This document shows, one piece after another, positions 54,355-62,767 of a DNA stretch of 64,000 nt. This DNA is from JAAURB01 sp049649525. GTDB taxonomy: Bacteria > Cyanobacteriota > Cyanobacteriia > Cyanobacteriales > Microcoleaceae. The notes below the pieces were generated by a model. That model did not search any database. It saw only the letters and a list, made by a program, of their open reading frames with translations, and was not told where the DNA came from. The stretch covers positions 38,628 through 102,627 of the forward strand of contig JBARZE010000001.1 of the NCBI GenBank assembly GCA_049649525.1, given 5' to 3'. The translations under genes were made by a program, and so were the position numbers. Every line of letters begins with the position of its first letter. The stretch's first letter is position 1.

Positions 54355-55224
54355 ATGAACAACCCCTCAGTCTGCTTAATAGTGCCTTTTTTTGACGAGA
54401 AGAAAAGAATGGCTTGGTTACGTCCGAAGAAGTTTCCGACTTATTTTGATTATTTTATTGACTCTTACTCTCGTAATACGAAAACCAGCTTAAAGATTTT
54501 TACAAATGTTGCTTGTTCTCCGTATATCAAAAAATATCAAGACTCTTCAATTGGCTTTCATCAGTTTAGTCTGAAAAAGATGTTTAATCTCTTTAAAGAT
54601 AAACTAGCAATTTCCGGTTATGACTATGATCAATATCGTGCATACAAAATGTGCGACTTTAGACCTGCTTTTGGGGAAATATTTAGTGAGTATTTAGAGG
54701 GTTTTGATTATTGGGGTTATATTGATATAGATGTGATTGTGGGGAATCTTGATCGCTTTCTAACAGCAGAAAAACTGGCAGATTATGATGTGATTTCAGG
54801 CGGAAGAAACAATCTAACTGGATATATGACGCTGTATCGAAACACTGAAGCAATCAATTCACTATACAAAAAGAGTCCGGATTATCTCCGCGTCATCAAT
54901 TCACCCCAAAACTTTCGCTTCGATGAAAATGGTGGAAAACGCAATATTATTGCAATGGAACAATTAATTAGAAACAATAATATTCCCATCCGCTACCTCA
55001 ATTGTGTTCATAATGATTTCGGAAAGATTAATAGTTCTATTGATAATAACTCAAGAGAATGGATTTATGATTATAACGATGGGATGCTGATAGATCGACT
55101 CACAAAAGAAGAAATTGCCATGTTTCATTTCATGCAAGGCAAAGCAAGTCAGAACTTCACTTTTCAGAAGTTTCGTCATTCTTCTAGTTTCTCAATTTCT
55201 CCACAAGGACTTCACTATTCATAG
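54355..55224 (+). CDS. DUF6625-like glycosyltransferase-fold protein
   Basis: I choose the ATG at 54355 (289 residues); a TTG at 54298 would add 19. The start NPSVCLIVPFFDEKK resembles a glycosyltransferase A fold, and YWGYIDIDVIVGNLDRFL contains a DxD-like acidic cluster for metal and nucleotide sugar. Later blocks (YDVISGGRNNLTGYMTLYRN) fit the DUF6625 family, found with polysaccharide genes. No other sugar genes lie around it. A weak GGGAAA/TTTCCC hairpin follows at 55285-55303. Confidence 0.72.
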   Translation: MNNPSVCLIVPFFDEKKRMAWLRPKKFPTYFDYFIDSYSRNTKTSLKIFTNVACSPYIKKYQDSSIGFHQFSLKKMFNLFKDKLAISGYDYDQYRAYKMCDFRPAFGEIFSEYLEGFDYWGYIDIDVIVGNLDRFLTAEKLADYDVISGGRNNLTGYMTLYRNTEAINSLYKKSPDYLRVINSPQNFRFDENGGKRNIIAMEQLIRNNNIPIRYLNCVHNDFGKINSSIDNNSREWIYDYNDGMLIDRLTKEEIAMFHFMQGKASQNFTFQKFRHSSSFSISPQGLHYS

Positions 55225-55379
55225 GCAATGTTTTCCGTCTTCTGATAACGTGTTGAAGCTGAAAAGACACGCAATGAAAACAATGGGAAAAAGTATCTTT
55301 CCCCTGTTACTCGGACTGCCGATTAAATAGATAGGGGAAAAACCCTGTTCCACCAGAATCACAACTTTGTATTACATGC

Positions 55380-55414
55380 TTGACATTTTGTAGTATGTCT
55401 ATGTAGTATAGACA
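55380..55414 (+). promoter_or_regulatory. Promoter with perfect operator-like inverted repeat
   Basis: TTGACA (55380-55385) and TAGTAT (55404-55409) with 18 bp between them form a good sigma-70-type promoter. Overlapping the -10 box is an exact inverted repeat, TGTCTAT (55396-55402), GTAGT, ATAGACA (55408-55414). Such a position is typical of a repressor operator. It lies about 150 bp before the RNA-ligase gene, with no other gene between. Confidence 0.65.
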
Positions 55415-55561
55415 AGACAGAGTCGTATCGCAGCTCAACTTGGTGATTCACCAACAACCTTGAAACCTGACTCATATTGCTAAATTTTGATCACGACTCA
55501 TCAATTCTGAATAATTAAGCACCAACAAGAAATAGAAAACGGACGTAAATAGGAGGATATC

Positions 55562-56557
55562 ATGAGCGAACCCACTGCAATGATTAAATGGCCCAGCATA
55601 GAGCTGCTGCATAACCTCCGCCGAAACCTTGCAGCAGTAGAAGCAACACCAAAACTCACCTACCGAGCCAAAATTAAACTTGACGGCACCAATGCTGCGG
55701 TTCAGGTGTTCTCCGACGGCAGTATCATAGCTCAGAGTCGCTCTCGGATCATTACACCGAGCAACGATAACATCGGGTTCGCTCAATGGCTGAGTGACTG
55801 CCAAGATGTCTTTTCCGCCTGTGCTCAGTCCGAACATATGACTATTTTCGGAGAGTGGTGTGGAAAAGGAATCCAAAAGCGTACCGCCATTTCTAAAATT
55901 GACCGCCAAATCTTTGCCGTCTTTGCCATTGGCTTTGGTGGTATTGCGGGTGCATTTTCTCGGCTAGAAGTTAATCCTGAGAAAATTGCAACTTATCTTC
56001 CCCAACACAAAGATATTTATGTGCTTCCGTTTTATGGCGAATCTTTTACTGTTGACTTCGGGGATGAAACGAGTTTGAAAGAGGCGATCGCCTATCTTAA
56101 CGACCAAGTTGAAACTGTCGAACAAACTGACCCCTGGGTCAAAGCGACATTTGATATTGAAGGTTTAGGCGAAGGACTGGTTCTCTATCCTGAAGCGCAT
56201 AGTACAGTCGAGGGGTTAGAATATAACCAACTTCTGTTTAAGGCAAAAGGTCTGAAACACCAAGTTGTTAAAACCAAGCAGCCTGTTCAACTCGATCCCG
56301 AACTTGCCAAAAATGTTGATGAGTTTGTTACTCTATTCGTAACACCGAATCGGCTAGAGCAAGGTCTGACTGAAGCTTGCCAGGGTGAGTTAGCGATGTC
56401 TCAAATTGGTAATTTCCTGAAATGGTTTTGCCTAGATGTCCAAAAGGAAAGTGTTGCGGAACTCGTTGCCGCTAACCTAACCTGGAAAGATGTCAACAAA
56501 GCGGTCAGCAAAGCTGCTCGAGAATGGTATATTGCTAAAGTCCAAGCGGCTCTATAG
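55562..56557 (+). CDS. RNA ligase (T4 Rnl2-like nucleotidyltransferase family)
   Basis: 331 residues. Motif I KLDGTNAAV gives the AMP-accepting Lys39 (in KIKLDG), motif III is FGEWCGKG, motif IV is EGLVLYP and motif V is LLFKAKG, in the proper order for the covalent nucleotidyltransferase superfamily, RNA ligase branch. The C-terminal about 90 residues are helical and may help bind RNA. AGGAGG precedes the ATG closely. The gene has its own promoter with an operator-like repeat and its own terminator. No kinase/phosphatase repair partner is adjacent. It may mend cut tRNA or other RNA. Confidence 0.85.
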   Translation: MSEPTAMIKWPSIELLHNLRRNLAAVEATPKLTYRAKIKLDGTNAAVQVFSDGSIIAQSRSRIITPSNDNIGFAQWLSDCQDVFSACAQSEHMTIFGEWCGKGIQKRTAISKIDRQIFAVFAIGFGGIAGAFSRLEVNPEKIATYLPQHKDIYVLPFYGESFTVDFGDETSLKEAIAYLNDQVETVEQTDPWVKATFDIEGLGEGLVLYPEAHSTVEGLEYNQLLFKAKGLKHQVVKTKQPVQLDPELAKNVDEFVTLFVTPNRLEQGLTEACQGELAMSQIGNFLKWFCLDVQKESVAELVAANLTWKDVNKAVSKAAREWYIAKVQAAL

Positions 56558-56568
56558 TCTCTCATGAC

Positions 56569-56609
56569 GGTTATGCCTCAGAAACAACACGCTTTATTGA
56601 GGCATAACC
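56569..56609 (+). terminator. Strong hairpin after the RNA-ligase gene
   Basis: GGTTATGCCTCA (56569-56580) pairs perfectly, 12 bp, with TGAGGCATAACC (56598-56609) over a 17-nt loop, starting 12 bp after the stop codon. Only a short A-rich tract follows and no clear T-run, but the position and strength fit a terminator. Confidence 0.65.
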
Positions 56610-56870
56610 CCTGTAAATAACCCTAAAAAATAAAGAAGGATAGTAGGAAGGGACACTTTTCAATCCCTTGTCCCCTATCCTGTTGAAACAGAGAGCACAG
56701 ATCAACAACAGCTACAGAACTAGCACTTGAGCAATATCTTAAGACTCAAAAAATGCATCGTCTGTGAACAGCTATATACTTATCAGCGATTTTCCTAAAA
56801 CTTACTCACATCTTTACGAAACTTTACAATATTTTTGAGTAACTCAGAAATCCCCTGAAAATGTGCGCCA

Positions 56871-58274
56871 TTACAAAAGTTCTCGAACATCACTGACTGT
56901 ACCATTTACAGCCGCTGCCACTACCATTGCCGGACTCATTAACAATGTTCGTCCCGTTGAAGATCCTTGTCGTCCTTTGAAATTGCGGTTAGAGGAAGAA
57001 GCACTAATTTGATTTCCTTGTAACTTATCGGGGTTCATCGCCAGACACATCGAACATCCCGCCTCTCGCCATTCAAACCCAGCAGCAGTAAACACTTGAT
57101 CGAGTCCTTCGGCTTCAGCTTGTTGTTTAACCCGTTCAGATCCAGGGACTACAAAAGCTTTCACCCCTTCTGCGACGGTTCGTCCTTTAGCAAATTTAGC
57201 GGCTTCTCGTAGATCGCTAATGCGTCCATTCGTACAACTACCAATAAAACAAACATCGACTTTTGTCCCTTTAATTGGTGTTCCGGCGCTAAACTCCATA
57301 TAACGATAGGCTTCTTGCGCCACTTCTTGATCCCCTTTGGGTAGACTGCCGACTTCTGGGACTGTTTCACTCACCCCAATTCCTTGACTGGGCGTAATTC
57401 CCCAAGTCACAGTCGGTTCAATTTCAGCCGCCTCAAACGTAATCACATCATCATAAACCGCATCGGCATCACTGCGAATTTGCTGCCACCAGTCCACCGC
57501 TTGATCCCAGTCTGCGCCTTTGGGGGAAAAATCTCGACCTTTGAGATAGTCATAAGTAGTGTTATCTGGGTTAACATAACCACATCTCGCCCCTCCTTCA
57601 ATGGACATATTACAGATTGTCATCCGTTCTTCCATTGACATTGCTTCAATGGTTGTACCCGCGTATTCGTAGGCATAACCCACACCGCCTTTAACGCCTA
57701 ATACACGGATAATATGTAGAACAACATCTTTGGCATAAACCCCAGGTGGTAATTCGCCATTGACTTCAATTCGCCGAACTTTTAACTTCGATAAAGATAG
57801 AGTTTGAGAAGACAAAACATCCCGCACTTGCGAAGTACCAATCCCAAACGCGATCGCCCCAAACGCGCCATGAGTCGAAGTATGGGAGTCACCACAAGCA
57901 ATTGTCATTCCCGGTTGAGTCAAACCTTGTTCTGGGGCAATCACATGAACAATGCCTTGATCTCCCGAACCAATATTATAAAATCGGATACCGTATTCTT
58001 TGCAGCTTGTTTCCAATGCCTGCATCATTTCTTCAGCTAAAACATCGACAAACGGGCGGGATTGATTTTCCGTCGGCACAATATGATCGACTGTGGCAAC
58101 AGTACGCTCTGGATATAATACTTTTAAATTGCGATCGCGCAACATGGCAAACGCCTGGGGACTGGTCACTTCATGAATTAGGTGCAAACCAATGAAGAGT
58201 TGAGTTTGACCAGAGGGCAATGTACCAACCGTGTGAAGATCCCAAACTTTATCAAATAGTGTTCTTTCGCTCAT
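56871..58274 (-). CDS. leuC: 3-isopropylmalate dehydratase large subunit LeuC
   Basis: 467 residues, the bacterial length. Fe-S cluster Cys are in CFIGSCTNGR and AGCSMCLAM; substrate residues are in ACGDSHTSTHGAFGAIAFGIGTSQV. LeuC with LeuD changes 2-isopropylmalate to 3-isopropylmalate in leucine synthesis. The small-subunit gene leuD is not adjacent on either side, so the pair is split, as is common in cyanobacteria. Divergent from ftsH. Confidence 0.97.
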   Translation of the reverse strand: MSERTLFDKVWDLHTVGTLPSGQTQLFIGLHLIHEVTSPQAFAMLRDRNLKVLYPERTVATVDHIVPTENQSRPFVDVLAEEMMQALETSCKEYGIRFYNIGSGDQGIVHVIAPEQGLTQPGMTIACGDSHTSTHGAFGAIAFGIGTSQVRDVLSSQTLSLSKLKVRRIEVNGELPPGVYAKDVVLHIIRVLGVKGGVGYAYEYAGTTIEAMSMEERMTICNMSIEGGARCGYVNPDNTTYDYLKGRDFSPKGADWDQAVDWWQQIRSDADAVYDDVITFEAAEIEPTVTWGITPSQGIGVSETVPEVGSLPKGDQEVAQEAYRYMEFSAGTPIKGTKVDVCFIGSCTNGRISDLREAAKFAKGRTVAEGVKAFVVPGSERVKQQAEAEGLDQVFTAAGFEWREAGCSMCLAMNPDKLQGNQISASSSNRNFKGRQGSSTGRTLLMSPAMVVAAAVNGTVSDVRELL

Positions 58275-58575
58275 AAAACCAGCCTATAATCCGCGTCTCA
58301 AGGTTTTTAATCGGATCGTAATAATTTTGATATTGTACATAATAATTGACCCACCTGCTATACCCCATCACAACTCAAACATTAGTCAACGTTACACCGT
58401 CGTTTGATGGCGCTGCCTGCGTTAACGGCATTCCGTAGTTGGATGTATAAAAAGAGTAATTGCCTCTGAGTTAAACTCTACTGAGACAATTTTTGGGACA
58501 AACAAGACTCGCCGATGTAAAAGTATTGAATCAAACTGGGTACTCTATTTAATATCAGACTTCATAGAGACGACG
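58275..58575. other. Divergent control region of leuC and ftsH
   Basis: 300 bp with no open frame. It must carry both promoters. On the leuC side TTGTACAT-like and TATTGTACA tracts are seen near 58330; no certain box could be drawn. Confidence 0.35.
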
Positions 58576-60432
58576 ATGAGCATTAAAAAGAAAAATCGAT
58601 TTCCTGATTCCCCACAAATTAGCAAATTATTACTAATTTTAGCCGGACTTTTATTTGCCGCTTACATTTTTTATCCTCGTCGTCCACCGTCGCGAATTCC
58701 CTACAGTATTTTTATTCAACAATTAGAGAATGATCAAGTGGCGGGGGTACAAATTGGGGATAATGAAATTCGATATCGTCTCAAAGGGGAAAAAGAAGGA
58801 GAATTAGGGCCGCTATTAACAACTACACCGATTTTTGATCCGGAGTTAGCGAATCGTTTAGAAGATAAAGAGGTCGTTTTCCAAGCCGAAACCCCGACTC
58901 AACAAAATGGTTTAAATGTTTTACTTAGTTGGGTGATTCCGCCTATTATTTTAGTCTTTGCTTTACGATTTTTTATGAACAAAGGCCCGGAAGGCTCTTT
59001 ATCAATTCGTCAGAGTAAAGCCAAGGTTTATGTAGAGGGAGAATCAGAGAAAATTACTTTTGATAATGTCGCTGGAGTCGAAGAAGCAAAAACCGAACTG
59101 GCAGAGATTGTAGACTTTCTAAAAAATCCAGATCGATACACTAAAATTGGTGCCCGAATTCCCAAAGGAGTACTATTAGTGGGGCCACCTGGAACCGGGA
59201 AAACATTGATGGCAAAAGCGGTGGCTGGAGAAGCAAAAGTTCCCTTTTTTAGTATTTCTGCTTCTGAATTTGTCGAGTTATTTGTTGGGACGGGAGCCGC
59301 AAGAGTTAGGGATTTATTTGAACAGGCAAAAAAGAAAGCCCCTTGTATTATTTTTATTGATGAATTAGACGCAATTGGTAAGTCGAGAAGTAGTGGTGGG
59401 AATCAAAGTGGAAGTAATGATGAACGGGAACAAACCTTAAACCAATTATTAACAGAAATGGATGGGTTTGGTGTAGGGGATGAAACCGTGATTGTATTGG
59501 CTGCAACCAACCGCCCAGAGGCGTTAGATGCGGCGTTATTACGTCCCGGACGCTTTGATCGACAGGTACTCGTAGACCGTCCTGATTTAGCCGGACGCAA
59601 GGCTATTTTAGATATTTATGCGGGAAAAGTTCAACTCGGAGAAGATATTAATTTACACGATATTGCCACTCAAACGCCTGGATTTGGTGGTGCAGATTTA
59701 GCGAATTTAGTTAATGAAGCGGCATTACTCGCGGCTCGAAATTATCGGGAAAAAGTAGCCCAGGAAGACTTTAAAGAAGCGATTGAAAGAGTGGTGGCTG
59801 GGTTAGAAAAGAAAAGCCGTGTTTTGAGTGATAAAGAAAAGAAAATTGTGGCTTATCATGAAGTGGGTCATGCTATTGTGGGGGCGTTAATGCCGGGAGG
59901 TGGAAAGGTCGCTAAAATCTCAATTGTGCCACGGGGAATGAATGCTTTAGGCTATACCTTGAAGTTACCGACAGAAGACCGTTTCTTAATGGATGAAGTG
60001 GAATTTAAACAACAAATTGCTACTCTTTTAGGCGGTCGGGCTGCAGAAGAAATTATCTTTAATAAAGTGACAAATGGTGCTTCTGATGACCTGCAACGAG
60101 CCACACAATTAGCAGAGAAAATGGTAACGAATTACGGCATGAGTAAAACATTAGGGCCGCTGGCATACAATCAAGCCAGTCAAGCGAGTTTCCTCGGAAA
60201 TAATGGGGGAAATACCAGAAGGTTAATCAGTGAAAAAACCTCAGAAGTAATTGATCGAGAAGTCCGAGAAATTGTTGAAACGGCTCATCAAACCGCATTA
60301 AAAATTCTGAATCAAAATCAAGAATTATTAGATCAAGTTGCTTTACAGTTATTAGAAACGGAGGTAATTGAAGGAGAAAAATTACAAAAGTTATTAGATC
60401 AAGCTAAGTCTCTTAACTTAGAGAAAATCTGA
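58576..60432 (+). CDS. ftsH: ATP-dependent zinc metalloprotease FtsH
   Basis: 618 residues. Membrane helices lie at about 16-34 and 114-133, with a lumenal or periplasmic domain between. The AAA module has Walker A GPPGTGKT (203-210), Walker B IIFIDELDAIG and SRH NRPEALDAALLRPGRFDRQ. The zinc site HEVGHAIV is near 428. FtsH hexamers pull and digest membrane proteins; in cyanobacteria they take part in photosystem II repair and in Fur/iron response. Which of the four usual paralogues this is cannot be told by eye. The first residues are short and basic. Confidence 0.96.
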   Translation: MSIKKKNRFPDSPQISKLLLILAGLLFAAYIFYPRRPPSRIPYSIFIQQLENDQVAGVQIGDNEIRYRLKGEKEGELGPLLTTTPIFDPELANRLEDKEVVFQAETPTQQNGLNVLLSWVIPPIILVFALRFFMNKGPEGSLSIRQSKAKVYVEGESEKITFDNVAGVEEAKTELAEIVDFLKNPDRYTKIGARIPKGVLLVGPPGTGKTLMAKAVAGEAKVPFFSISASEFVELFVGTGAARVRDLFEQAKKKAPCIIFIDELDAIGKSRSSGGNQSGSNDEREQTLNQLLTEMDGFGVGDETVIVLAATNRPEALDAALLRPGRFDRQVLVDRPDLAGRKAILDIYAGKVQLGEDINLHDIATQTPGFGGADLANLVNEAALLAARNYREKVAQEDFKEAIERVVAGLEKKSRVLSDKEKKIVAYHEVGHAIVGALMPGGGKVAKISIVPRGMNALGYTLKLPTEDRFLMDEVEFKQQIATLLGGRAAEEIIFNKVTNGASDDLQRATQLAEKMVTNYGMSKTLGPLAYNQASQASFLGNNGGNTRRLISEKTSEVIDREVREIVETAHQTALKILNQNQELLDQVALQLLETEVIEGEKLQKLLDQAKSLNLEKI

Positions 60433-60436
60433 GATA

Positions 60437-60480
60437 AATGGGTTAGGATCTGTTGATTCAACTATTTCTCTTAACCCATT
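60437..60480. terminator. Inverted repeat between ftsH and the convergent gene
   Basis: AATGGGTTA (60437-60445) pairs with TAACCCATT (60472-60480) with a 26-nt loop. It stands just after the ftsH stop and just before the end of the convergent 105-codon gene. Probable bidirectional terminator, though without a T-run. Confidence 0.45.
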
Positions 60481-60487
60481 ACACTAT

Positions 60488-60805
60488 TCAACTTTTCGAT
60501 AATTTTGAATAATTAGAGATAGACTTAGGAGAAAATGAAGTGGTTTCAAAGTCTCTACAACCAATGGCTTCTTCTGTTAACGCTTGAGAGGGACAAACCG
60601 TACATTTGAGGCGATAATCTCCGGTGAAATAAGCACAACGACTACAAGGAATTTGATGTAATTGCTGTAGATGTTTCCAACCCTGCTGGAATGTTTTTAA
60701 TAGCATTCCAACACTACTGATGACTAATGTAATTGCAAAAATAGAGCAAAATGGACGAATTGAAGTAGAGGTGATTTGTAGTAGGTAAAGTTGATCATTT
60801 AACAT
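60488..60805 (-). CDS. Small Cys-rich membrane protein, last gene of the isi run
   Basis: 105 residues. A hydrophobic helix (about 17-37) is followed by a Cys cluster: CSRCAYFTGDYRLKCTVCPSQALTEEAIGC (given as motif C-x2-C, C-x2-C, then C), which could bind zinc or an iron-sulfur centre. The tail is Ser-rich. It lies 42 bp after the alpha/beta hydrolase gene on the same strand and so ends the isi run. I know no assigned function. Confidence 0.65.
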   Translation of the reverse strand: MLNDQLYLLQITSTSIRPFCSIFAITLVISSVGMLLKTFQQGWKHLQQLHQIPCSRCAYFTGDYRLKCTVCPSQALTEEAIGCRDFETTSFSPKSISNYSKLSKS

Positions 60806-60847
60806 AATCTGATTGCTTCTTTTGAGGTGATAAATTCAAGGCATAAT

Positions 60848-61612
60848 TTAGCAGGTTGATGATGGGTTCATGAGAGCTTTTTGTGATTTCTTAATATCGG
60901 GTTCAAGCGTTCCCCAAAATTTAATAATTTCTGCTTTGACATCTTCGGGATAAAAGTGATGAAAAAAGTGACCTCCTTCTGGAAACCAACGCAGGCGATC
61001 GCCGGGATAAAAGAAAGTACGCCATTCTTCTAATTCATAATGAGTAATAACATAATCAGTTTGAGAACCACATACCATTAAAGGAACAGCAACACTAGCC
61101 GGACAGATACTAATGCGTTGATAAAGAGAATGAAGTGAAAATGATTCGACTAAATCTCGTTCTAATAGCTTATAAATTGCTTTCTGTGTATTTTTAGATT
61201 GGCAAGGAAAAAGATTACGGGCTAAATTCTGTAAAATATGTTCCCGGCAAAAAGGGAGTAATTGCTGTTGAATATAGTAATGAGCTTTCCAATCTGATGC
61301 GGGGTAAACTCCAACCGAAAGCAGCGTTAACGATTTAACTTTTTGAGGATATTTCTGAGCATATAATAACCCAATCAATCCACCTGTACTATGACCGATT
61401 AAATGCACAGGATGATTGAATTTTTTCAGATAATTATGAACCAAATCAATAATATCATCTAAGGTTGTCGCTTCATCTAAATCCTGTTGATATTCCCAAT
61501 AAGCCACTTGATTAACTTGAGCGAGTTCACCCAATAATTTTTGATCAAAATGTCTAAAACTGGGATTAGTATTGAGCCAAACAGTTTGAGGTAAGCAAGA
61601 ACAAAGTTTCAT
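60848..61612 (-). CDS. alpha/beta hydrolase of the isi cluster (IsiC-like)
   Basis: 254 residues. Triad: Ser in LIGHSTGGLIGL, Asp in CGSQTDYVI, His in PEGGHFFHHF. It lies about 107 bp after the flavodoxin gene. In some other cyanobacteria a hydrolase gene called isiC follows isiA and isiB, and this looks like the same arrangement, although I cannot compare sequences. A role in membrane lipid or pigment turnover during iron stress is a guess. No signal peptide. Confidence 0.78.
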   Translation of the reverse strand: MKLCSCLPQTVWLNTNPSFRHFDQKLLGELAQVNQVAYWEYQQDLDEATTLDDIIDLVHNYLKKFNHPVHLIGHSTGGLIGLLYAQKYPQKVKSLTLLSVGVYPASDWKAHYYIQQQLLPFCREHILQNLARNLFPCQSKNTQKAIYKLLERDLVESFSLHSLYQRISICPASVAVPLMVCGSQTDYVITHYELEEWRTFFYPGDRLRWFPEGGHFFHHFYPEDVKAEIIKFWGTLEPDIKKSQKALMNPSSTC

Positions 61613-61719
61613 AGAATTTACCGAAAGTTAATAGCGAACGAAAAGAATCAATTAATCTCACCTTGATAAGGAGTTGAATAACGCTTAACCCCTTACCAAG
61701 GCATCCTAAATGATCTGTT

Positions 61720-62232
61720 TTATAAACCCAATTCAGATTTGAGTTGAGTGACCCATTTTTGAACACGTTCTTCTGTCAATTCAGCTTGATTATCATCATC
61801 TATCGCTAAACCGACAAACTTACCATTTTTAACAGCAAGTGAGGCTTCATGTTCATAACCTTCTGTCGGCCATAACCCGACTGTTTTACCTCCCAGTCCA
61901 GAGATTTTTTCTTCTAAAATACCCATGGCATCTTGAAAGTTATCGGCATAACCAATTTGATCTCCAGTACCAAAATAAGCGACTTTTTTACCACTAAAAT
62001 CAATATCATCTAGTTCATCTATGTAACCCTCCCAGTCACTTTGAAGTTCCCCAATATTCCAGGTGGGACAACCAATAATAATGTTTTCATATTGGCTAAA
62101 TTCATCGTCACTAACATCTGCAATATCATGCATTGTGACAACATCATCACCCCCTAATGCCTCTTTGATCATTTCAGCGGCATTTTCAGTTTTGCCAGTG
62201 GTGGTACCGTAAAATAAACCAACTTGTGTCAT
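61720..62232 (-). CDS. isiB: Flavodoxin IsiB
   Basis: 170 residues, a long-chain flavodoxin. The FMN phosphate loop is FYGTTTGKTENAA; the isoalloxazine loops hold Trp in CPTWNIGELQSDW and Tyr in GTGDQIGYADNF. The protein is acidic. Flavodoxin replaces ferredoxin as electron carrier after photosystem I when iron is short. The gene follows a 54-codon Cys-rich gene and a Fur-type promoter, with isiA further upstream on the same strand. A good ribosome site GGAGAAAC lies before the ATG. Confidence 0.97.
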   Translation of the reverse strand: MTQVGLFYGTTTGKTENAAEMIKEALGGDDVVTMHDIADVSDDEFSQYENIIIGCPTWNIGELQSDWEGYIDELDDIDFSGKKVAYFGTGDQIGYADNFQDAMGILEEKISGLGGKTVGLWPTEGYEHEASLAVKNGKFVGLAIDDDNQAELTEERVQKWVTQLKSELGL

Positions 62233-62287
62233 TGTTTCTCCTTACAATAGAGTTGTAGTAATTTGTTGATGATTGCGAAATTCACAA

Positions 62288-62452
62288 CTAAACGGAGTCG
62301 GATAGAGAAGAGATAGATTGAAGGTTGGACGAGATAATTTTTCTTTCATCTGTGGCGGGCATCGCTTGCCGACAGTAAGAACAAAACCAATAACAACGGT
62401 TTTGGCTAATGTGATGAAGTAATTTTTCTCGACAACATAAACAGGTTTTCAT
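62288..62452 (-). CDS. Small CxxC zinc-ribbon-like protein (54 residues)
   Basis: Read from the isiA-isiB gap: ATG at 62452, stop at 62288. The first half is MKTCLCCREKLL ... RCYWFCSYCRQAMP, with paired Cys motifs (CxCC and CxxxCxxC) that would bind a metal as a short zinc ribbon; the second half is Ser-rich and likely disordered. I recall related CPCC...YWFC-type small proteins in cyanobacteria, without known function. GAGG lies about 10 nt before the ATG. It sits 55 bp before isiB, so both are on one transcript. Confidence 0.72.
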   Translation of the reverse strand: MKTCLCCREKLLHHISQNRCYWFCSYCRQAMPATDERKIISSNLQSISSLSDSV

Positions 62453-62504
62453 CGCTCTCTACCTCAGTATTTAGCCAATACCTAAACTTAATGACTTTCT
62501 TAAA

Positions 62505-62517
62505 AAGAATGATTCTT
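62505..62517. promoter_or_regulatory. Fur-like palindrome AAGAAT-G-ATTCTT
   Basis: A perfect 13-bp palindrome with the AAT-N-ATT core seen in Fur/PerR-family boxes. It lies 53 bp before the start of the 54-codon gene and inside the proposed leader. It could be a second iron-regulator site, or simply a small hairpin. Confidence 0.4.
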
Positions 62518-62588
62518 GTTAAGTGGCGCTGTGGGTTTAGGTGTAGTGTCTTTCTCTATCGACTAGAGCGTCAGTGGTGAAATGCTTG

Positions 62589-62611
62589 AAACCTCTTATA
62601 TTTTGAGGTTT
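62589..62611 (-). terminator. Hairpin after isiA / in the isiB leader
   Basis: AAACCTC (62589-62595) pairs with GAGGTTT (62605-62611) over a 9-nt loop. It lies about 160 bp after the isiA stop, downstream of the proposed isiB promoter, so it could act as an attenuator or RNA processing site. No T-run is seen. Confidence 0.35.
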
Positions 62612-62682
62612 TATACTGATTAGGGGGAAGACTGAAGATCTGATTTCCCTAATATGAGTATTTGGATTTTCATCTCAATTTG

Positions 62683-62720
62683 ATTATAGCAGGCTATGCT
62701 CTTATTAAAAATAATTCTCA
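62683..62720 (-). promoter_or_regulatory. Fur-box promoter for the isiB gene group
   Basis: On the minus strand an exact TATAAT (62688 to 62683) with upstream TG (TGCTATAAT, extended -10) is preceded by TGAGAAT-T-ATTTTTA (62720 to 62706), which fits the 7-1-7 Fur consensus TGATAAT-N-ATTATCA at 11 of 14 arm positions. The box covers the place of the -35 element, typical for iron-dependent repression. It would give a separate iron-controlled start for the 54-codon gene, isiB and followers. Confidence 0.55.
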
Positions 62721-62767
62721 TCAAAACTCCAAAAATTTTTAGATTTTGACAAGATGCAGTAATTAAA

